A stretch of 64,000 nt of DNA from Papiliotrema nemorosa. Its lineage: Eukaryota > Basidiomycota > Tremellomycetes > Tremellales > Rhynchogastremaceae. The notes under the pieces were generated by a model that was not told where the DNA came from, ran no database searches, and worked only from the letters and a program-made list of their open reading frames with translations. The position numbers were made by a program, and so were the translations under genes. This document shows positions 22,594-33,314 of this stretch, piece after piece. The DNA lies in NCBI GenBank assembly GCA_032158125.1, contig JASKOT010000001.1, forward strand, positions 248,001 through 312,000. The letters are read 5' to 3'. Numbering within the stretch: position 1 is the first letter of the stretch; the number at the start of each line of letters is the position of its first letter.

Positions 22594-23619
22594 CTACTCG
22601 ATATCCATTGCCATATCATCGTCCCCTTGCCAGACCTGTTCGACCGGCTCATCTTCGTCGATCATCTCGAATCTCCCGGTATCGTCGATTGGAGGCTCCC
22701 CTTGCCATTCTTGCACTACACTAGGTCTGCCCGTGCCAGGCTCAATGCCAAGTGGACGATACAAGACTAAGCCTCGTTCTTGAGGTGGATATGCCGGAAG
22801 GTGGATGTTATCCCGTTGAGAGTTGAGCAAATGGGTAAGGAGCGAGGGGTTCAGGGTGAAACCTTGTTCTCCAGGTTGAGACAGGTGTCGATCATGATTG
22901 CTCGGCGAAGACTCTCTTGATGAGTCGCGGGAAGAGTTGGGTGAGCCCAAGGATGTGATTATTATACCTGAGCATGAGCTGTGTTCCGAGTCCAACCGCT
23001 GCGTCAACTCACGATCCTTCTCTGGCTCGTGCCATTCAGTGCGTGTTCTAGGTCGCGTTCTCCTCGGGATCTCCTCTACATCCTCATCCATGTCGAGGTC
23101 CATATCGTCGGTACGTCTTCGTTTCCCCGCATGACCTTCGACATTCTCCTCTTCAGAATCGTCACGTCGCTTCTTGGGTCGTGTCGTTATATCCTGAACA
23201 TCCATGTCCACCGGGAGGGGCTCATCCATGGGCTGTTCAATGCTATCTGGGTGTAAAGTCGTCCTCTTACGCCGTATACGTCGAGTGTCCCTGAACGTCG
23301 CGTCGGAATCTACTGTACTGACTGACGAGGGGGAAGAAGGTGTATCTACCTCTTCCACCGCGACGTCATCCGCACCGAGGGGAGAGTGACCCTCATCATC
23401 TTCGTCCACGTGAGTCGCGTCCGGTGGTGGTGGAACGGAAAAGGGCGAGACGTTGGACAAGGAAAGTCCCGAGAAGCCATATGCCAAGTTGGGTCTCCGT
23501 CGTTTGTCGGGCGAGTCGAAGAGAGGAGGGTCAACCGCGTGACGTTTTCTGGATGGCGTTGGCGCATGCATCATGGGGGATGGCGCGAAAGCATGTTGAG
23601 GCGTCATGGACATCATCAT
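22594..23619 (-). CDS. Uncharacterised disordered nuclear-type protein
   Basis: No family is recognised. The protein begins MMMSMTPQHAFAPSP, is about 341 residues and is low-complexity throughout. A Pro/Ser N-terminus is followed by a basic patch (PDKRRRPNL), acidic stretches, a second basic cluster near KKRRDDSEEE and GKRRRTDDMDLDMDED, and an acidic C-terminus ending DDDMAMDIE. The Lys/Arg clusters look like nuclear localisation signals, so a nuclear role is an inference. The open frame extends upstream to 23769 but without a better ATG. A 45-nt segment (22968-23012) has perfect splice signals and keeps frame whether removed or not. It is divergent from the uS10m gene with 305 bp between. 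Confidence 0.7.
   Translation of the reverse strand: MMMSMTPQHAFAPSPMMHAPTPSRKRHAVDPPLFDSPDKRRRPNLAYGFSGLSLSNVSPFSVPPPPDATHVDEDDEGHSPLGADDVAVEEVDTPSSPSSVSTVDSDATFRDTRRIRRKRTTLHPDSIEQPMDEPLPVDMDVQDITTRPKKRRDDSEEENVEGHAGKRRRTDDMDLDMDEDVEEIPRRTRPRTRTEWHEPEKDRELTQRLDSEHSSCSGIIITSLGSPNSSRDSSRESSPSNHDRHLSQPGEQGFTLNPSLLTHLLNSQRDNIHLPAYPPQERGLVLYRPLGIEPGTGRPSVVQEWQGEPPIDDTGRFEMIDEDEPVEQVWQGDDDMAMDIE
22968..23012 (-). other. 45-nt in-frame putative intron
   Basis: On the minus strand this segment starts GTGAGTTGACG and ends CATGCTCAG, matching the window's intron consensus. It has 45 nt with no stop, so retained and spliced forms differ only by 15 residues. Confidence 0.5.
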
Positions 23620-23924
23620 GATGAGTTTACAATGTGCTCTGTAGCATGATAGCTTGAGGGTTGTATGATATATATGCCAGTTCGGGTTGAGCACAATGGA
23701 TCGAGATGCGTCGACGATTCGAGAACGAACATGAAAGATCGTCGACGTCGGACATCGCCGGGTAAACAAAGAGACCGGGGGGTGACATGGCGGGGGTCAC
23801 GTGGCTGCCATGTGGTCCAGCAGTGAGCAAGGCGGGATCAAATTCACTTGGCTGGAAATTCCAGGTTGCTCTTGGTCTCACCTATCATCACTCCCATATA
23901 CTTTCAGCTCGCACTCGCTTCACC
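23620..23924. promoter_or_regulatory. Divergent intergenic region, hypothetical gene / uS10m
   Basis: Between two divergent start codons there is a 305-bp promoter region. The motif tatatatgcc (about 23667) could serve as a TATA-like element for the minus-strand gene. No other clear site is seen. Confidence 0.3.
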
Positions 23925-24838
23925 ATGGCATCCAGGATAGCAAGAGCAGTGACACAACTTCCAGTCGCATCGTCTTCGAGACTTTTCGCGTGAGTGGTCT
24001 CTTTTCTTGGCTGATGACAACTACTCCTAGCTGACAAGACAGAACCGCGACGTCTGTCCCTAGCTCAACGTCCGACCCACTTCTCGCCGAAATCGCCTCA
24101 TCCAGCCAATCATCTTCAGAACATCCGGCAGCTTCTAGCGATCCATCAGCACCGTTCTCATGGAAAGACTTCACCGGACCCAATTTCCCCGAACGTACAC
24201 CACTTCCTCGAACACACGGTGTCAAGGTCGCTTCAGTCATCATCTCCGCTCATTACCCTTACAAACTTGACCTATTCTCCGAATTCGCATGGCATTCAGC
24301 CCAATCATTAGGCATACCAGCCGCAAAACCCGCTCCGTTGAAACGACACCGTGAGCTTATAACGGTCATCAAAGCTCCGTTCGTCTACAAGAAGTTTCAA
24401 GAGAATTTCGAAAGGAGACATTTACATCGGGAGATTGTGGCTTACGATGCGGATAGGAGTACAATCGACCTCTGGTTGAGGTATCTGAGGGAACATGATA
24501 TTGGAGGGTTGGGAATAGAAGCCAAGGTGTATGAATGGGTTCAACCGGGTTTCGGGAAAAAAGAGGTTGGACAGGTCGAAGAGCAATTGGGGGCTGGAAG
24601 TGAGGTGGAAAAGGAGGCACAGAGGCTATTGGCGCAAATGACAGGTGGAAAGTTGCGTCTGGATGGAAGTCAAGTGGCATCCAAGGCAAAGACGAGGAAG
24701 AGCAAGTCCACCAAGGTGGCTTCCAAGTCTTCCCAATCGGTGGAAGCCCCGGCAGAAAGTGGAGAATCGGTGGAGGCTCGTTCCAAGGGAGAAACCGAGT
24801 CTGCCGCAATGGAAGATCTGCCAAAGGAGGAGAAGTAG
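23925..24838 (+). CDS. RSM10: Mitochondrial small ribosomal subunit protein uS10m
   Basis: This is a structural protein of the mitoribosome 30S head. The N-terminus MASRIARAVTQLPVASSSRLFA is an amphipathic Arg/Ser-rich mitochondrial presequence, interrupted by a single intron after codon 22. The S10 fold follows: KVASVIISAHYPYKLDLF, GIPAAKPAPLKRHRELITVI, KKFQENFERRHLHREIVAYD and DLWLRYLREHDIGGLGIEAKVY. A long C-terminal tail rich in Lys/Ser/Glu (about the last 90 residues) is an extension beyond bacterial S10, common in fungal mitoribosomal proteins. The stop lies 100 bp from the convergent SEC17 end. Confidence 0.9.
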
Positions 24839-24939
24839 TAGATTGTGACGACATATCAGATGCATGACCGGATCATTACACCGGATCCAGAGACAATAAA
24901 TCGATACAAATAGGTTTTCTTGGCCACGGCTTGAACAAA

Positions 24940-26076
24940 CTATGTCAACGCACCCTCATCTTCCTCCAATGCCTTCTTTATCCTCAACAGAACTGTCGTC
25001 TTCCAGTTGTCGAGCTTGGTCACTTGATCATATTGATACACTGCGCCAGTGAACCGTTCAACGTCTCCCTCTTCACAGGCGCCCATGAGCTCATGTGCGA
25101 ATTTGGCTTCCCGAGTGGAGGGGAATGTAACGTCTTTTTGTGCGAAAGTGTCTAGTAGACGATTTGTCGTGACGAGGTCCTGGTCATGAGTTCCAAAAAC
25201 ACGGTTCGTTGCTCCGGTACCCACCCCCATGGCCATTGAACACAGAGCTGCTCGGAGCCAATACTCCTTGACAGAGTATTTTGTCAAAGCCGAGGTCAAA
25301 CTCCAATCGGCAACAGTCGTATACAGCTCCATTGACCTCTGGAAGTCGCCAAGGTCTGCCGACAACTCTGCAGCTTGCTGGTAACATTGATTAGCCGTTC
25401 TAGACGTGAGTTTGGCTATCGAGAAAGGTGGAGGGATCTTGCACGCACGCATTGGCGTCTTCCTGTTTGTACCAATCTCCTGCCCTCACAAATGAGTCTC
25501 GAGCTTTGGCCATGTTGAGTCCATCCTGAGCGTACACATTGGCGATCTATCATCAGCTCTCCGACTCCGACCGGCTGTGGACAGACGCTCACCTCCTTCT
25601 CCCGGTCTGCCGCTTGTCTGAAATTGCCAGCTTGGACCAGTAGCTTGATGGTCTGATGCAGAGCCGTGACCGCAGCTACAAATCAGCCAAACCGCCCAAT
25701 GATCGAAAGTAACCCCGACGTACCCTCTGGATCGCTCTTCTTGTAACTCTTGGCGGCATTGTGGAACGCGTTCATCGCGTCATTCGTCTCGTTGGCATGT
25801 TGCCTACACGCAGCTTCCCTTCCTCTCAGCATGTATCCCTCGGATCCACCTCACCTCTCAAAAGCTTGACCGGATTCAGTCCATCGCTTCTCCACCTTGA
25901 ACGCATTGGCTGCCTGGTCATCAGTTACGTTCAGCGAGGAGTCGCCAAGAAGTGACCTGTTGGAATAGGTCCCCCGCTTCTTCCCATTTTGAGCTAGAGC
26001 TAGAGAACCATCCAGTGGACGATGAAGCCTTCTTCTCTGCTTTGGCGAGGTACTCTTCTGCTTGCGATTTGCCCAT
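24940..26076 (-). CDS. SEC17: Alpha-SNAP, vesicular fusion protein Sec17
   Basis: Sec17 recruits the NSF/Sec18 ATPase to disassemble cis-SNARE complexes after membrane fusion. The start gives MGKSQAEEYLAKAEKKAS, then TGWFSSSSSKWEEAGDLFQQ and ANAFKV, the family's first TPR-like helices. The last exon (25452-24940) reads YQQAAELSADLGDFQRSMEL, KEYWLRAALCSMAMG and FTGAVYQYDQVTKLDNWKT, ending LLRIKKALEEDEGALT. The C-terminal acidic Leu-rich end is the part that stimulates NSF. The gene is cut by five or six short introns. It is divergent from U2AF small subunit, with a G-rich 208-bp promoter between. Confidence 0.93.
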
Positions 26077-26145
26077 ATTGTCGTGCACTATTCAATATAG
26101 GTTGCTGCTGATCACTTCACCCGGCTGGAACGGTGACGCACTGGC

Positions 26146-26162
26146 GGTGGGTGGGTGGGTGG
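26146..26162 (+). promoter_or_regulatory. G-quadruplex-type motif in SEC17/U2AF divergent promoter
   Basis: GGTGGGTGGGTGGGTGG gives three GGG runs and two flanking GG runs separated by single T. This is a classic short-loop G4-forming pattern, placed between two start codons (26076 minus, 26285 plus). Confidence 0.5.
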
Positions 26163-26284
26163 CAAAACACTGGATGATTCGGGAATAGCCGGCAATTTAT
26201 GGCTTATCAAGCACCGTGGCACCCCTCTCTATACTTCAATCTCCAGACTGATCTCCTTGCAGCTCATCACTCTACCACCTCAAC

Positions 26285-27129
26285 ATGGCATCACATTTGG
26301 CAAACATCTAGTGAGTATACCCACTACCAGTAGTAAAGGAGCTGACAATTAGTGGGACAGAACAAGATCGTGTCAATTGCGCGTTTTACCTCAAAATAGG
26401 AGCTTGTCGACATGGTGATAGATGTTCAAGAAAACACATCAAACCTCAATTCTCTCAGACCATCCTCCTCGCCAATGTATACAACAATCCGGCACATACG
26501 CTTGAAGGATCTATAGCGTCCAAGGAGGAACTGCAGAAAGATTTCGACCGGTTCTACGAGGATTTCTATATCGAGCTATGTAAATATGGACATTTACAAG
26601 AATTACACGTGAGTTGTTCATAATTCCGGCGACTGGTGTGGGTGGGTGCTGATGAGTAGGTATGCGACAATGTGGGAGATCATCTCATGGGCAACGTGTA
26701 TGCGCGGTTCGAATACGAGGCAGAAGCGAGTAAAGCGGTGGATTCACTGAACGATCGATGGTATGGCCTCCGACCGTTACATTCCGAACTCTCCCCCGTG
26801 AGCGATTTCAGGGAAGCATGTTGTCGTCAAAATGAAATGGGAGAGTGTAAACGAGAAGGGTGAGTGTGTATCTGCCGCATGAAAGAGGTAGCGCTAACGG
26901 TAGATTCTGCAACTTTATGCACCTGCGACATCCCACAAAAAGCCTAGTCTCCTCCTTGCACGCTTCTCAACGTCTGTCCAGGAGGAAAGCAGCGGCAAAT
27001 GGCGAAACGGCAGCAGGGGAGGATATGGGTTGGACACCATCTGCAGCGAAAGAGAATGGCTTTGGTGGAGGAAGCTGGAGAGGTGGAGGAGGTGGCGACG
27101 GAGGAGACAGCTGGAGGTCGAGGAGGTGA
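26285..27129 (+). CDS. U2 snRNP auxiliary factor small subunit (U2AF35/U2AF23)
   Basis: U2AF small subunit recognises the AG of 3' splice sites with U2AF large subunit. The protein starts MASHLANIY. A first CCCH zinc finger follows (CAFYLKIGACRHGDRCSRKH), then the U2AF-homology RRM (ILLANVYNNPAH, FDRFYEDFYIELCKYGHLQE, GNVYARFEYEAEASKAVDSL), a second CCCH finger (CCRQNEMGECKREGFCNFMH) and a Gly-rich tail ending GDSWRSRR. The long RS domain of metazoan U2AF35 is missing, as in S. pombe U2AF23. Four introns lie near 26312, 26610, 26859 and others. It is complete. Confidence 0.93.
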
Positions 27130-27265
27130 TGATCAGTCTGCATATTAGCAGGAACAGTACAAAATCATCGGCCATCCTCATACGTGCGCCGCGAATCGAT
27201 ATGTATTACTCATGTAGTACCATGCAATGTACATACTCAGATCGATCGCTACCCATCTTTACGCC

Positions 27266-28815
27266 CTACTTGGATCTTTCGCTCATCCTTCTCGTCACCT
27301 CCGCTTCCAGCTCTGACGCGCGTGTCCACAACTTTGGCGTGACAGTCCCATCGTGGCTCTGAGCCAACAGTCTACCATCAGCTCAATCGTCTCCAATGAC
27401 TCACCTGACAATCTTCATCCTCCTCTTCAGTTGCTCTCCCGCAACTTCCGCCGAAGGAGCCGACTCTCCTTGTCGTCCAGCCACAAAATCATCCTGAATA
27501 TATTGGGCCATCTCATCAGGAATGACCACCTGTTTCCCAGCATGATGCGCCAGGTACTCCCTCATCGCCTTGACGTCGCTCCCTACTTCCGGTTCTGTCG
27601 TCCCTTGTATCGGCACATGCAAATCCACCGGAATCAAACTCTTCCCTTCACTAAACACCACCGCTCGTATGGCGCAATCCATCTTGAGACCATCCATGTA
27701 TGGATATTCGTATCTCAACGTTTGAGTCTTGATACAATTCACCAGCGTTTGCAAATTCCTCACTGCCTTGTCATTCAACTGCCCTCCTTCTCCCATTTCT
27801 CCTTCTTGAATCGCCAAGACTGTTCCTTCTGCCAATTGGAGTAATCCCGCATCCAACGACGCTGAGTCGGTCGACTTAGGTGCGAAAGATTCCGAGTGGA
27901 GGAGGGATACGGACAGAGGGAGCGGGACGACATGAGGTGAGATGGAGGAGATGGCAGATATGAGGTGTTCCGAGGAAGAAGTGGATTTGGGAGAGATAAA
28001 GTTGATAGATAGTGTTCCTAGTGGATCTTGTCCCGTAGGTCGGGCGAGGGGTGATGAAATAAGGTTGAGAAGGAGCAGCTCCGCCGCGATGGGGTCAGAA
28101 GGTAAGAAGGCCGAGGAGAGGTAGTCGAGTATCTCCTCTCGGGTCGAGGAACCCGGTGCAGGGGGGATCTGGGGTGTCTCGCTGCGCAAGACATGTATCG
28201 CGGGGACAGCGATCAAATCCTCCGAGTCTCCAGGTAAGACTGCCGTCGACAGTATTCCAGTCACCGTGACCTTCGAAGCGGGCTTGAAAGATACGTCTTC
28301 GTATATTTTGACAAGGGCTCCGAGGTAGTCCGTCCGCTTGGCAGGGATGGGATATTTCGTCCTTACAGCCTCAGGTAGCGTTCTTCGGGCGGGGGATGTA
28401 GAGGGCCCAGCTTCGGTCGACCAGTGTTGACTACCGGGTATCCTAGCATGAGCTCGAGCCATACACGTGTAAGGTAAGGACCTGAAACTTACTCGACAGC
28501 CCATCCAACCCATCGTTCTTTGAGTTGACTCATATCAGACTCGTCTACTCCCGGGGGAAGATATACCTCCAGCGGATATCCCGTATCTTGCAGCATACAC
28601 TCGAAAGTGACAAGCGATAGAGGGGAGCTATCAACAGTGAGGGATTGAGCATGGACCTGGTCGAGCTGTCCCATGATCTCAGAGGTGAAGGTGGAAGAAT
28701 CCTTGGGTAAATCTGTCTGTGAGCTCTATACGGGTGAATTAGCAAGGAAAGACTCGCCAGCCTCTTCATCATGCTCTTTGAGAGCTATTTGTATGATCTG
28801 TTGACGAGACGACAT
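27266..28815 (-). CDS. MCM complex-binding protein (MCMBP/Mcb1)
   Basis: MCMBP binds MCM3-7 in place of MCM2 and helps to load/unload or stabilise MCM subunits in the nucleus. The N-terminal exons read MSSRQQIIQIALKEHDEEAG and later LVTFECMLQDTGYPLEVYLP. The long exon 28513-27401 contains the conserved core ILDYLSSAFLPSDPIAAELL, then LLNLISSPLARPTGQDPLG, GLLQLAEGTVLAIQEGEM, LQTLVNCIKTQTLRYEYPY and EGKSLIPVDLHVPIQ. The last exon reads VTPKLWTRASELEAEVTRRM and stops at 27266. The order and spacing match MCMBP. The final acceptor could be either of two adjacent AGs, and only the second keeps the family-like C-terminus. The start codon is 7 bp from an opposite-strand ATG. Confidence 0.85.
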
Positions 28816-28822
28816 CTTGAAA

Positions 28823-29071
28823 ATGGGCAAAAGTCAGGATCTGATCGATGAGTTGAGATGGCATGTCGCCAAATTCGAATCTCGACGCGAAGGTACTCTA
28901 TCGCGATACATCTGGAGCCCCAAGAACAGCTGGTTCGCCCAGGTATGGATGATGCATCGTGATTATCACAAACCGTCACGCTTTCCTCAATGCCGCCCCT
29001 TGTATCGCAAGTCTGTGCCCTTGCGAATCCAGCACGCACTTTGGATGCTCGGTCAATTGCCCGTGATCTAG
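28823..29071 (+). CDS. Small ORF of unknown function, divergent from MCMBP
   Basis: An 82-codon frame starts ATG GGC AAA and reads MGKSQDLIDELRWHVAKFES, RREGTLSRYIWSPKNSWFA and so on. It may carry a 69-nt in-frame intron (GTATGG...GCAAG) giving a protein of about 59 residues. No family was recognised. In its favour are the ATG immediately divergent from a strong gene and a helical, charged N-terminus. Against it are the short length and overlap with the 3' flank of the WD40 gene. It could be the first exon of a longer transcript or noise. Confidence 0.25.
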   Translation: MGKSQDLIDELRWHVAKFESRREGTLSRYIWSPKNSWFAQVWMMHRDYHKPSRFPQCRPLYRKSVPLRIQHALWMLGQLPVI

Positions 29072-29108
29072 ACGGTATGCAGACAGGATGTCTAGGCGGA
29101 TCCATCGT

Positions 29109-30752
29109 TTACCGACTGATCCGGATCTCTCTGTCGTACCCTACACTGACCACCTCCCAGTCCTCTCCCGCTTTAACCACTGCGCAATCACGAATCACCT
29201 CTGCCGAGGCGGTCTGACCCGTACCCGACCCACCATGTATCTTGACGGTCGATCTGACTTCACCAGTGAGGGAAATCAAGTTGAGGTATCCATTCGGCGT
29301 CGTGGTTCTTTCATGAGTGACGTCTCACCCGCTTCCCGTATGACCTACATTAGACCCGTTCCATCAGGTAGCCAGCTCATACGAGGGAGTACAAAGTCGT
29401 CGGCGTCGTATCCCGTCCAAAGACAAGCCAATCGTTCAGTCTGTTTGTTAGCAGCCTCTACAACATGATTTGGTGGATCATACTGACCTCGTCGGGATTT
29501 ATACCATATATCAGTACCCTCTCGGCACCTCGATCTCCCGTTTGGCACGCTACGACCTTTCCGGACGGATGCAAGGACAAGTTCAGGACGGAGAACGAGA
29601 CGTGAGTATCCAGCGGATGAGGGTTGAACGATTTTGTGGCTTTCTCCCATGTTCCCAATTTGACGTAAAAGAGTAAATGGCTCGAACGAAGGGTATACAA
29701 CAGCCAACCATCTGCAAAAAGCACAGCTTCGGGGTTAGAGTCGACTTTGATTCGGTGGACTTCTTCGTATCGCAGTAAAGGATCACAAGCGAGGTTGATA
29801 TCGTCCCCATCGTCGAGGACCATGGCCTCATCTTCGTCCATCTCCGGTGCGAGTGCGGAAGATGTGGATGTGGACTTGTAAATGACAATGGAATGGTCGT
29901 ATGATGCCGTCGCAAAGTACTCTCCGTCTGGTGAGAATGCCACTCGGACGACAAACTTGTTTGAGCGGAAGGTTTGTAAAGGTTGTTGCGTGATGAGATC
30001 GGTCAGGATGGTTCTAGGCTTTCAGCATATGTAACTTACCGGGACCACTGATGCTTGTGAGTTGGTCAAATGAGGAGGGACGATGGTGGAGTACAACTCA
30101 CGTCCCGTCCATACTTCCCGTCACGATATACCTGGGGTTCAGAGGGTGGACCGCAAAGCACAACACTGCCGCTTTGTGCGGTTCCAGCACCCCCTCGACC
30201 TATCTCTCAGCAACTGTCTCGCGTCGGGCTTAACGGGTGTTGGGATGAGACACACCTCTCCAGTGTTGTAGTCTACCAGCTTGAGCGTCTTGTCCACCGA
30301 CGAAGTGATGATGGTATCCCTATACGTGCTCTTGTACCTTTCATCAGCCCTACCTTCTTCGATAGCCCACTCGTGGTGGACACCGCTGATGCTTACTCGG
30401 CCGAGGCGAGATCAAACTGCCTCCATGGTAAACGCTCCACTCCTACAGTCAAGAGGTTGGCAGCTGAGATCCCTTCTATCGACCTCTTCAATCCCGTCAA
30501 CCTCACTTCCGGGCTCAATTCCAACTTGACCACATCTCTCGAGGTCATCTCCATCGACGCATCCTCCAGCGCCACGTCGCCTAGATCTGCGACTATCTGA
30601 CTCGACAGGTAATCCTGAACCAACGTGCGCAGATCGGGGTTCGGCGGCTTGGACGTATCTGGATAAGGGATCCTCGCGGCTTCTACGAAAGGTTCGAGCA
30701 CGGAAGGGTAGTTTGTGGCCAGGTAATGCGCTATCAGATCGGGTAATGACAT
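29109..30752 (-). CDS. LisH-domain WD40-repeat protein
   Basis: The start MSLPDLIAHYLATNYPSVLE is a LisH-type dimerisation helix pair. Later exons carry WD40 blades: MAFSPDGEYFATASYDHSIV, LLFYVKLGTWEKATKSFNPH, LNLSLHPSGKVVACQTGDRG, MSWLPDGTGLI then TTTPNGYLNLISLTGEVRST, and a closing blade VVSVGYDREIRISR. The joins at 29345/29310 and others preserve frame. A partner or process cannot be named from sequence, since many LisH-WD40 proteins act as scaffolds in E3 ligases, chromatin or microtubule complexes. It lies 165 bp downstream of the next minus-strand gene's stop. Confidence 0.72.
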
Positions 30753-30917
30753 GTCGATATGCGTGTATAATAGGTAGGTAGATGGGTACGAGGAGACTAT
30801 TAGGTGGACATAGGAATACAGCGAGACAACAGTCCAAGGGGATTACAATGATGATAGGGGTAAAGATGAAATCGCACAACACCAAAAAGTCACAACACAT
30901 CAGACAATCGCGTCTCC

Positions 30918-32296
30918 TCAGAAACCCAACTCGACCTTCTCCTCGAATGGACTCCTCAATCCGTCTCCTAATGCCGCTGCACTGGTCAATTCGGTCATTT
31001 TGAGCGCTTTGACCTTGTTGCTCCCCTTGATCTTCTTTGTCGCACGGACACGTATCGTCCCCTCGTCTTCACTATCGCTCCATCCCGCCGAAGTCGTCTT
31101 GACCGAAGGCCGATTATCAATTTCAGGCGGGAGCTCAAGACTCGTGATTGGCGTTCCGATCGGCAGGTGGTTCAGAAACTTTTCCTTGACTGAAGGGTTC
31201 GGTATGAGCGAACCGTAGGATTGCGATCGGGGTATGGGAGAGGAAGTTCTGATTGTTTTGGGTACACTCTTGGTGGGAGTTGTCACTTTTGATGGGGGAG
31301 AGGCCGTCTTGGGCGACTCGACTATCGGGTTCGTGTCTGATTTATCAGCCTCGGCGGCGAGATCTTCCGCTGTAAAGCTCCGTCCTCGTTGTAAGAGAGA
31401 AGGTCGGGGGGCGACTCCTCGCCCGCGTAATCCAGGTCGAGGTTTGACTGGTTCCGGTGAAGCGGGAGTAACGGTGATGATGGCCGGTCCAGAGTCTATA
31501 TATCAGCGTGACTACGTTCGACCGTGTACGCAACTGACCAGATCCTGTCCTGCTGATCTTTGGCAAAACGACCACTGGCTCTTGTTTTGCCGAGTTTTGT
31601 AAAGACGTCGACAACCGCATTGTCCTCCCTACATCTCCATCTTCATCCTCTCTCTCATCCAAAAAGTCCATACTGTCCATTCTCCTCAGCCCTGGTCTAC
31701 TTCCTCCGCTTCCAGACGTGCTATCCTTCTGGGTCTTTCGATCGAGCTCATGCCCAAATTTGGACTCCGCCAATGCCACCTCGAATATCTTTTTCCGCGT
31801 AACTTCCCGAGACCTCCTCCAACTACCGCTCTTTATCCCTGCATCGTCCTCTGTACTCCTCTCGTCTCCTTCCACAATATGGGCGAATCTGACGACTTGA
31901 CCTGCAAGTTCATCGATCACTTCTGGTGGTGGTAGTTCTCCAGGTGGATATGATGCGTTTAATGGCCTGTAGGGATGTAACAACACCTGCCATCAGTCCC
32001 TGCTCGTTGCGCATCGGAATTCGCTCACTCCTTCGATTATGCTCAATTCTTCCTCTGTCCAGGGTTCCAACTCCTTCTCCTCTGGGGTGGTCTCTCTACT
32101 CCGCTTTATACCGGCAAAAACCAATTTATCCAATTGTAATCCATTCTGATCGTGTTGTGCCGCTATCTCTGGCGTAAAGGGCTATAGAGTCAGATCGATC
32201 CAGATCACTCGGATGTGTTGGGCTCACTTGGGCGTACGGCAGGGGTGTACGGGGTGCAGGGGTAGATGGCGCCGAGTCGGATCTATCATCAGCCAT
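30918..32296 (-). CDS. Uncharacterised Ser/Pro-rich protein
   Basis: The family is not recognised. The start ATG at 32296 gives MADDRSDSAPSTPAPRTPLP, then after an intron PFTPEIAAQHDQNGLQLDKL and VFAGIKRSRETTPEEKELEP, WTEEELSIIEGV. A central section (31986-31560) starting LLHPYRPLNASYPPGELPPP contains a charged helix VARK-like region (REVTRKKIFEVALAESKFGH). The C-terminal third is basic and disordered, with many SP/TP sites (TPTKSVPKTIRTSSPIPRSQ), then GWSDSEDEGTIRVRATKKIK and the end EEKVELGF. Multiple SP/TP sites suggest CMGC kinase control, as inference. An open frame continues upstream to 32446 but only from a TTG codon. Confidence 0.7.
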
Positions 32297-33314
32297 GTAC
32301 GATCCGCGGCGATGTACGAGTAGGCTTACTGCGAGAAGGAGAACATTCGAGGGGGCAGGATGATACGTTGCGGCCTCGTCGACGTCTCCACCATGGCCCG
32401 TGATGTTTGGTGGGTGAATAATGCCGGCGCGCAAGGTTGAGATCAAAGGTTGAGGTTTTGCTCTGCGCGTCCTCGGAAAAAAAGGGATGCGAGTTTCAAG
32501 CGCCAGGACTGGATCCAGTCAACGTGTCGGATTTACTCCACAATCCAACGAATCCCTGTGAAACAAAGATCAAACTAAATATCTAAATGAGAGGTACAAC
32601 AATGAGCGTGGTGAGTAGTATTGAATAATGATAACAAGTTGGCAGTCGATGGGGAACAGCCAGTCCCCTCCTGGTACTCATTCCAGCAGATTGCAGTCAA
32701 AGGTGTCGACTAACCCCCCTCCTTCCCCATCCGAGTGGCGACTATCGCCACCCGGCCCCTGAGTGTGCCCTGACCCACCTACGTCACGCGTCTTGAACAT
32801 GAAACTCTGTCCAGACCGACGCGTCCAAGGCGGGAAAAGACGCTGCTGCTATCAGTTGCTTGTGGCGTGACCTCTCGTATCCTCTCGTACACATGCTGTC
32901 AGACACACATGCATCCCAGTTGCTACACTAACCTGCCCCGTCCATCTCCGCTCCGCGATCTCTCGTCAACTGGTCGTAAAGCTGCTCCGTGCATAATCCT
33001 ATTTCTAGATCCTCGTAAAATATGTATGGTATGTCGTTGTGGGGGAAAGCATTCAAGACTCAAATCGCTACACTGCCACGGTCGGCACCTCTTCGTACAC
33101 CTCGTTCACCAATATGTCACGATGGTCTTCACCTGCACTCGACTAAAAGTCAAGCATTCAAGCATGCTCAATCTGCATGGCCGTGACTGCTTATCAAATC
33201 TACCCGTGCCGTAAACAATCAGCCAAGGCTGACTTTCTGCGGGGACTAGCTCGTCAGCCTCCAGCCATGCACATGTCATCACGCCTCAAGCGCCACCGCC
33301 CAAAAAAACAGACA
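32297..33314. other. About 1 kb gene-free stretch
   Basis: This spans the 5' flank of the preceding minus-strand gene and the 3' flank of the kinase gene. No convincing coding frame or RNA gene is seen. A perfect small hairpin (GTGGCGA-CTA-TCGCCAC) lies at 32735-32751 beside a C-rich tract. Its role is unknown. Confidence 0.4.

Noticed and set aside
32735..32751. Hairpin GTGGCGA-CTA-TCGCCAC as a terminator or RNA gene
   Set aside because: Intrinsic terminators do not apply to fungal Pol II genes and the stem is only 7 bp. It is listed as a curiosity inside the gene-free stretch.
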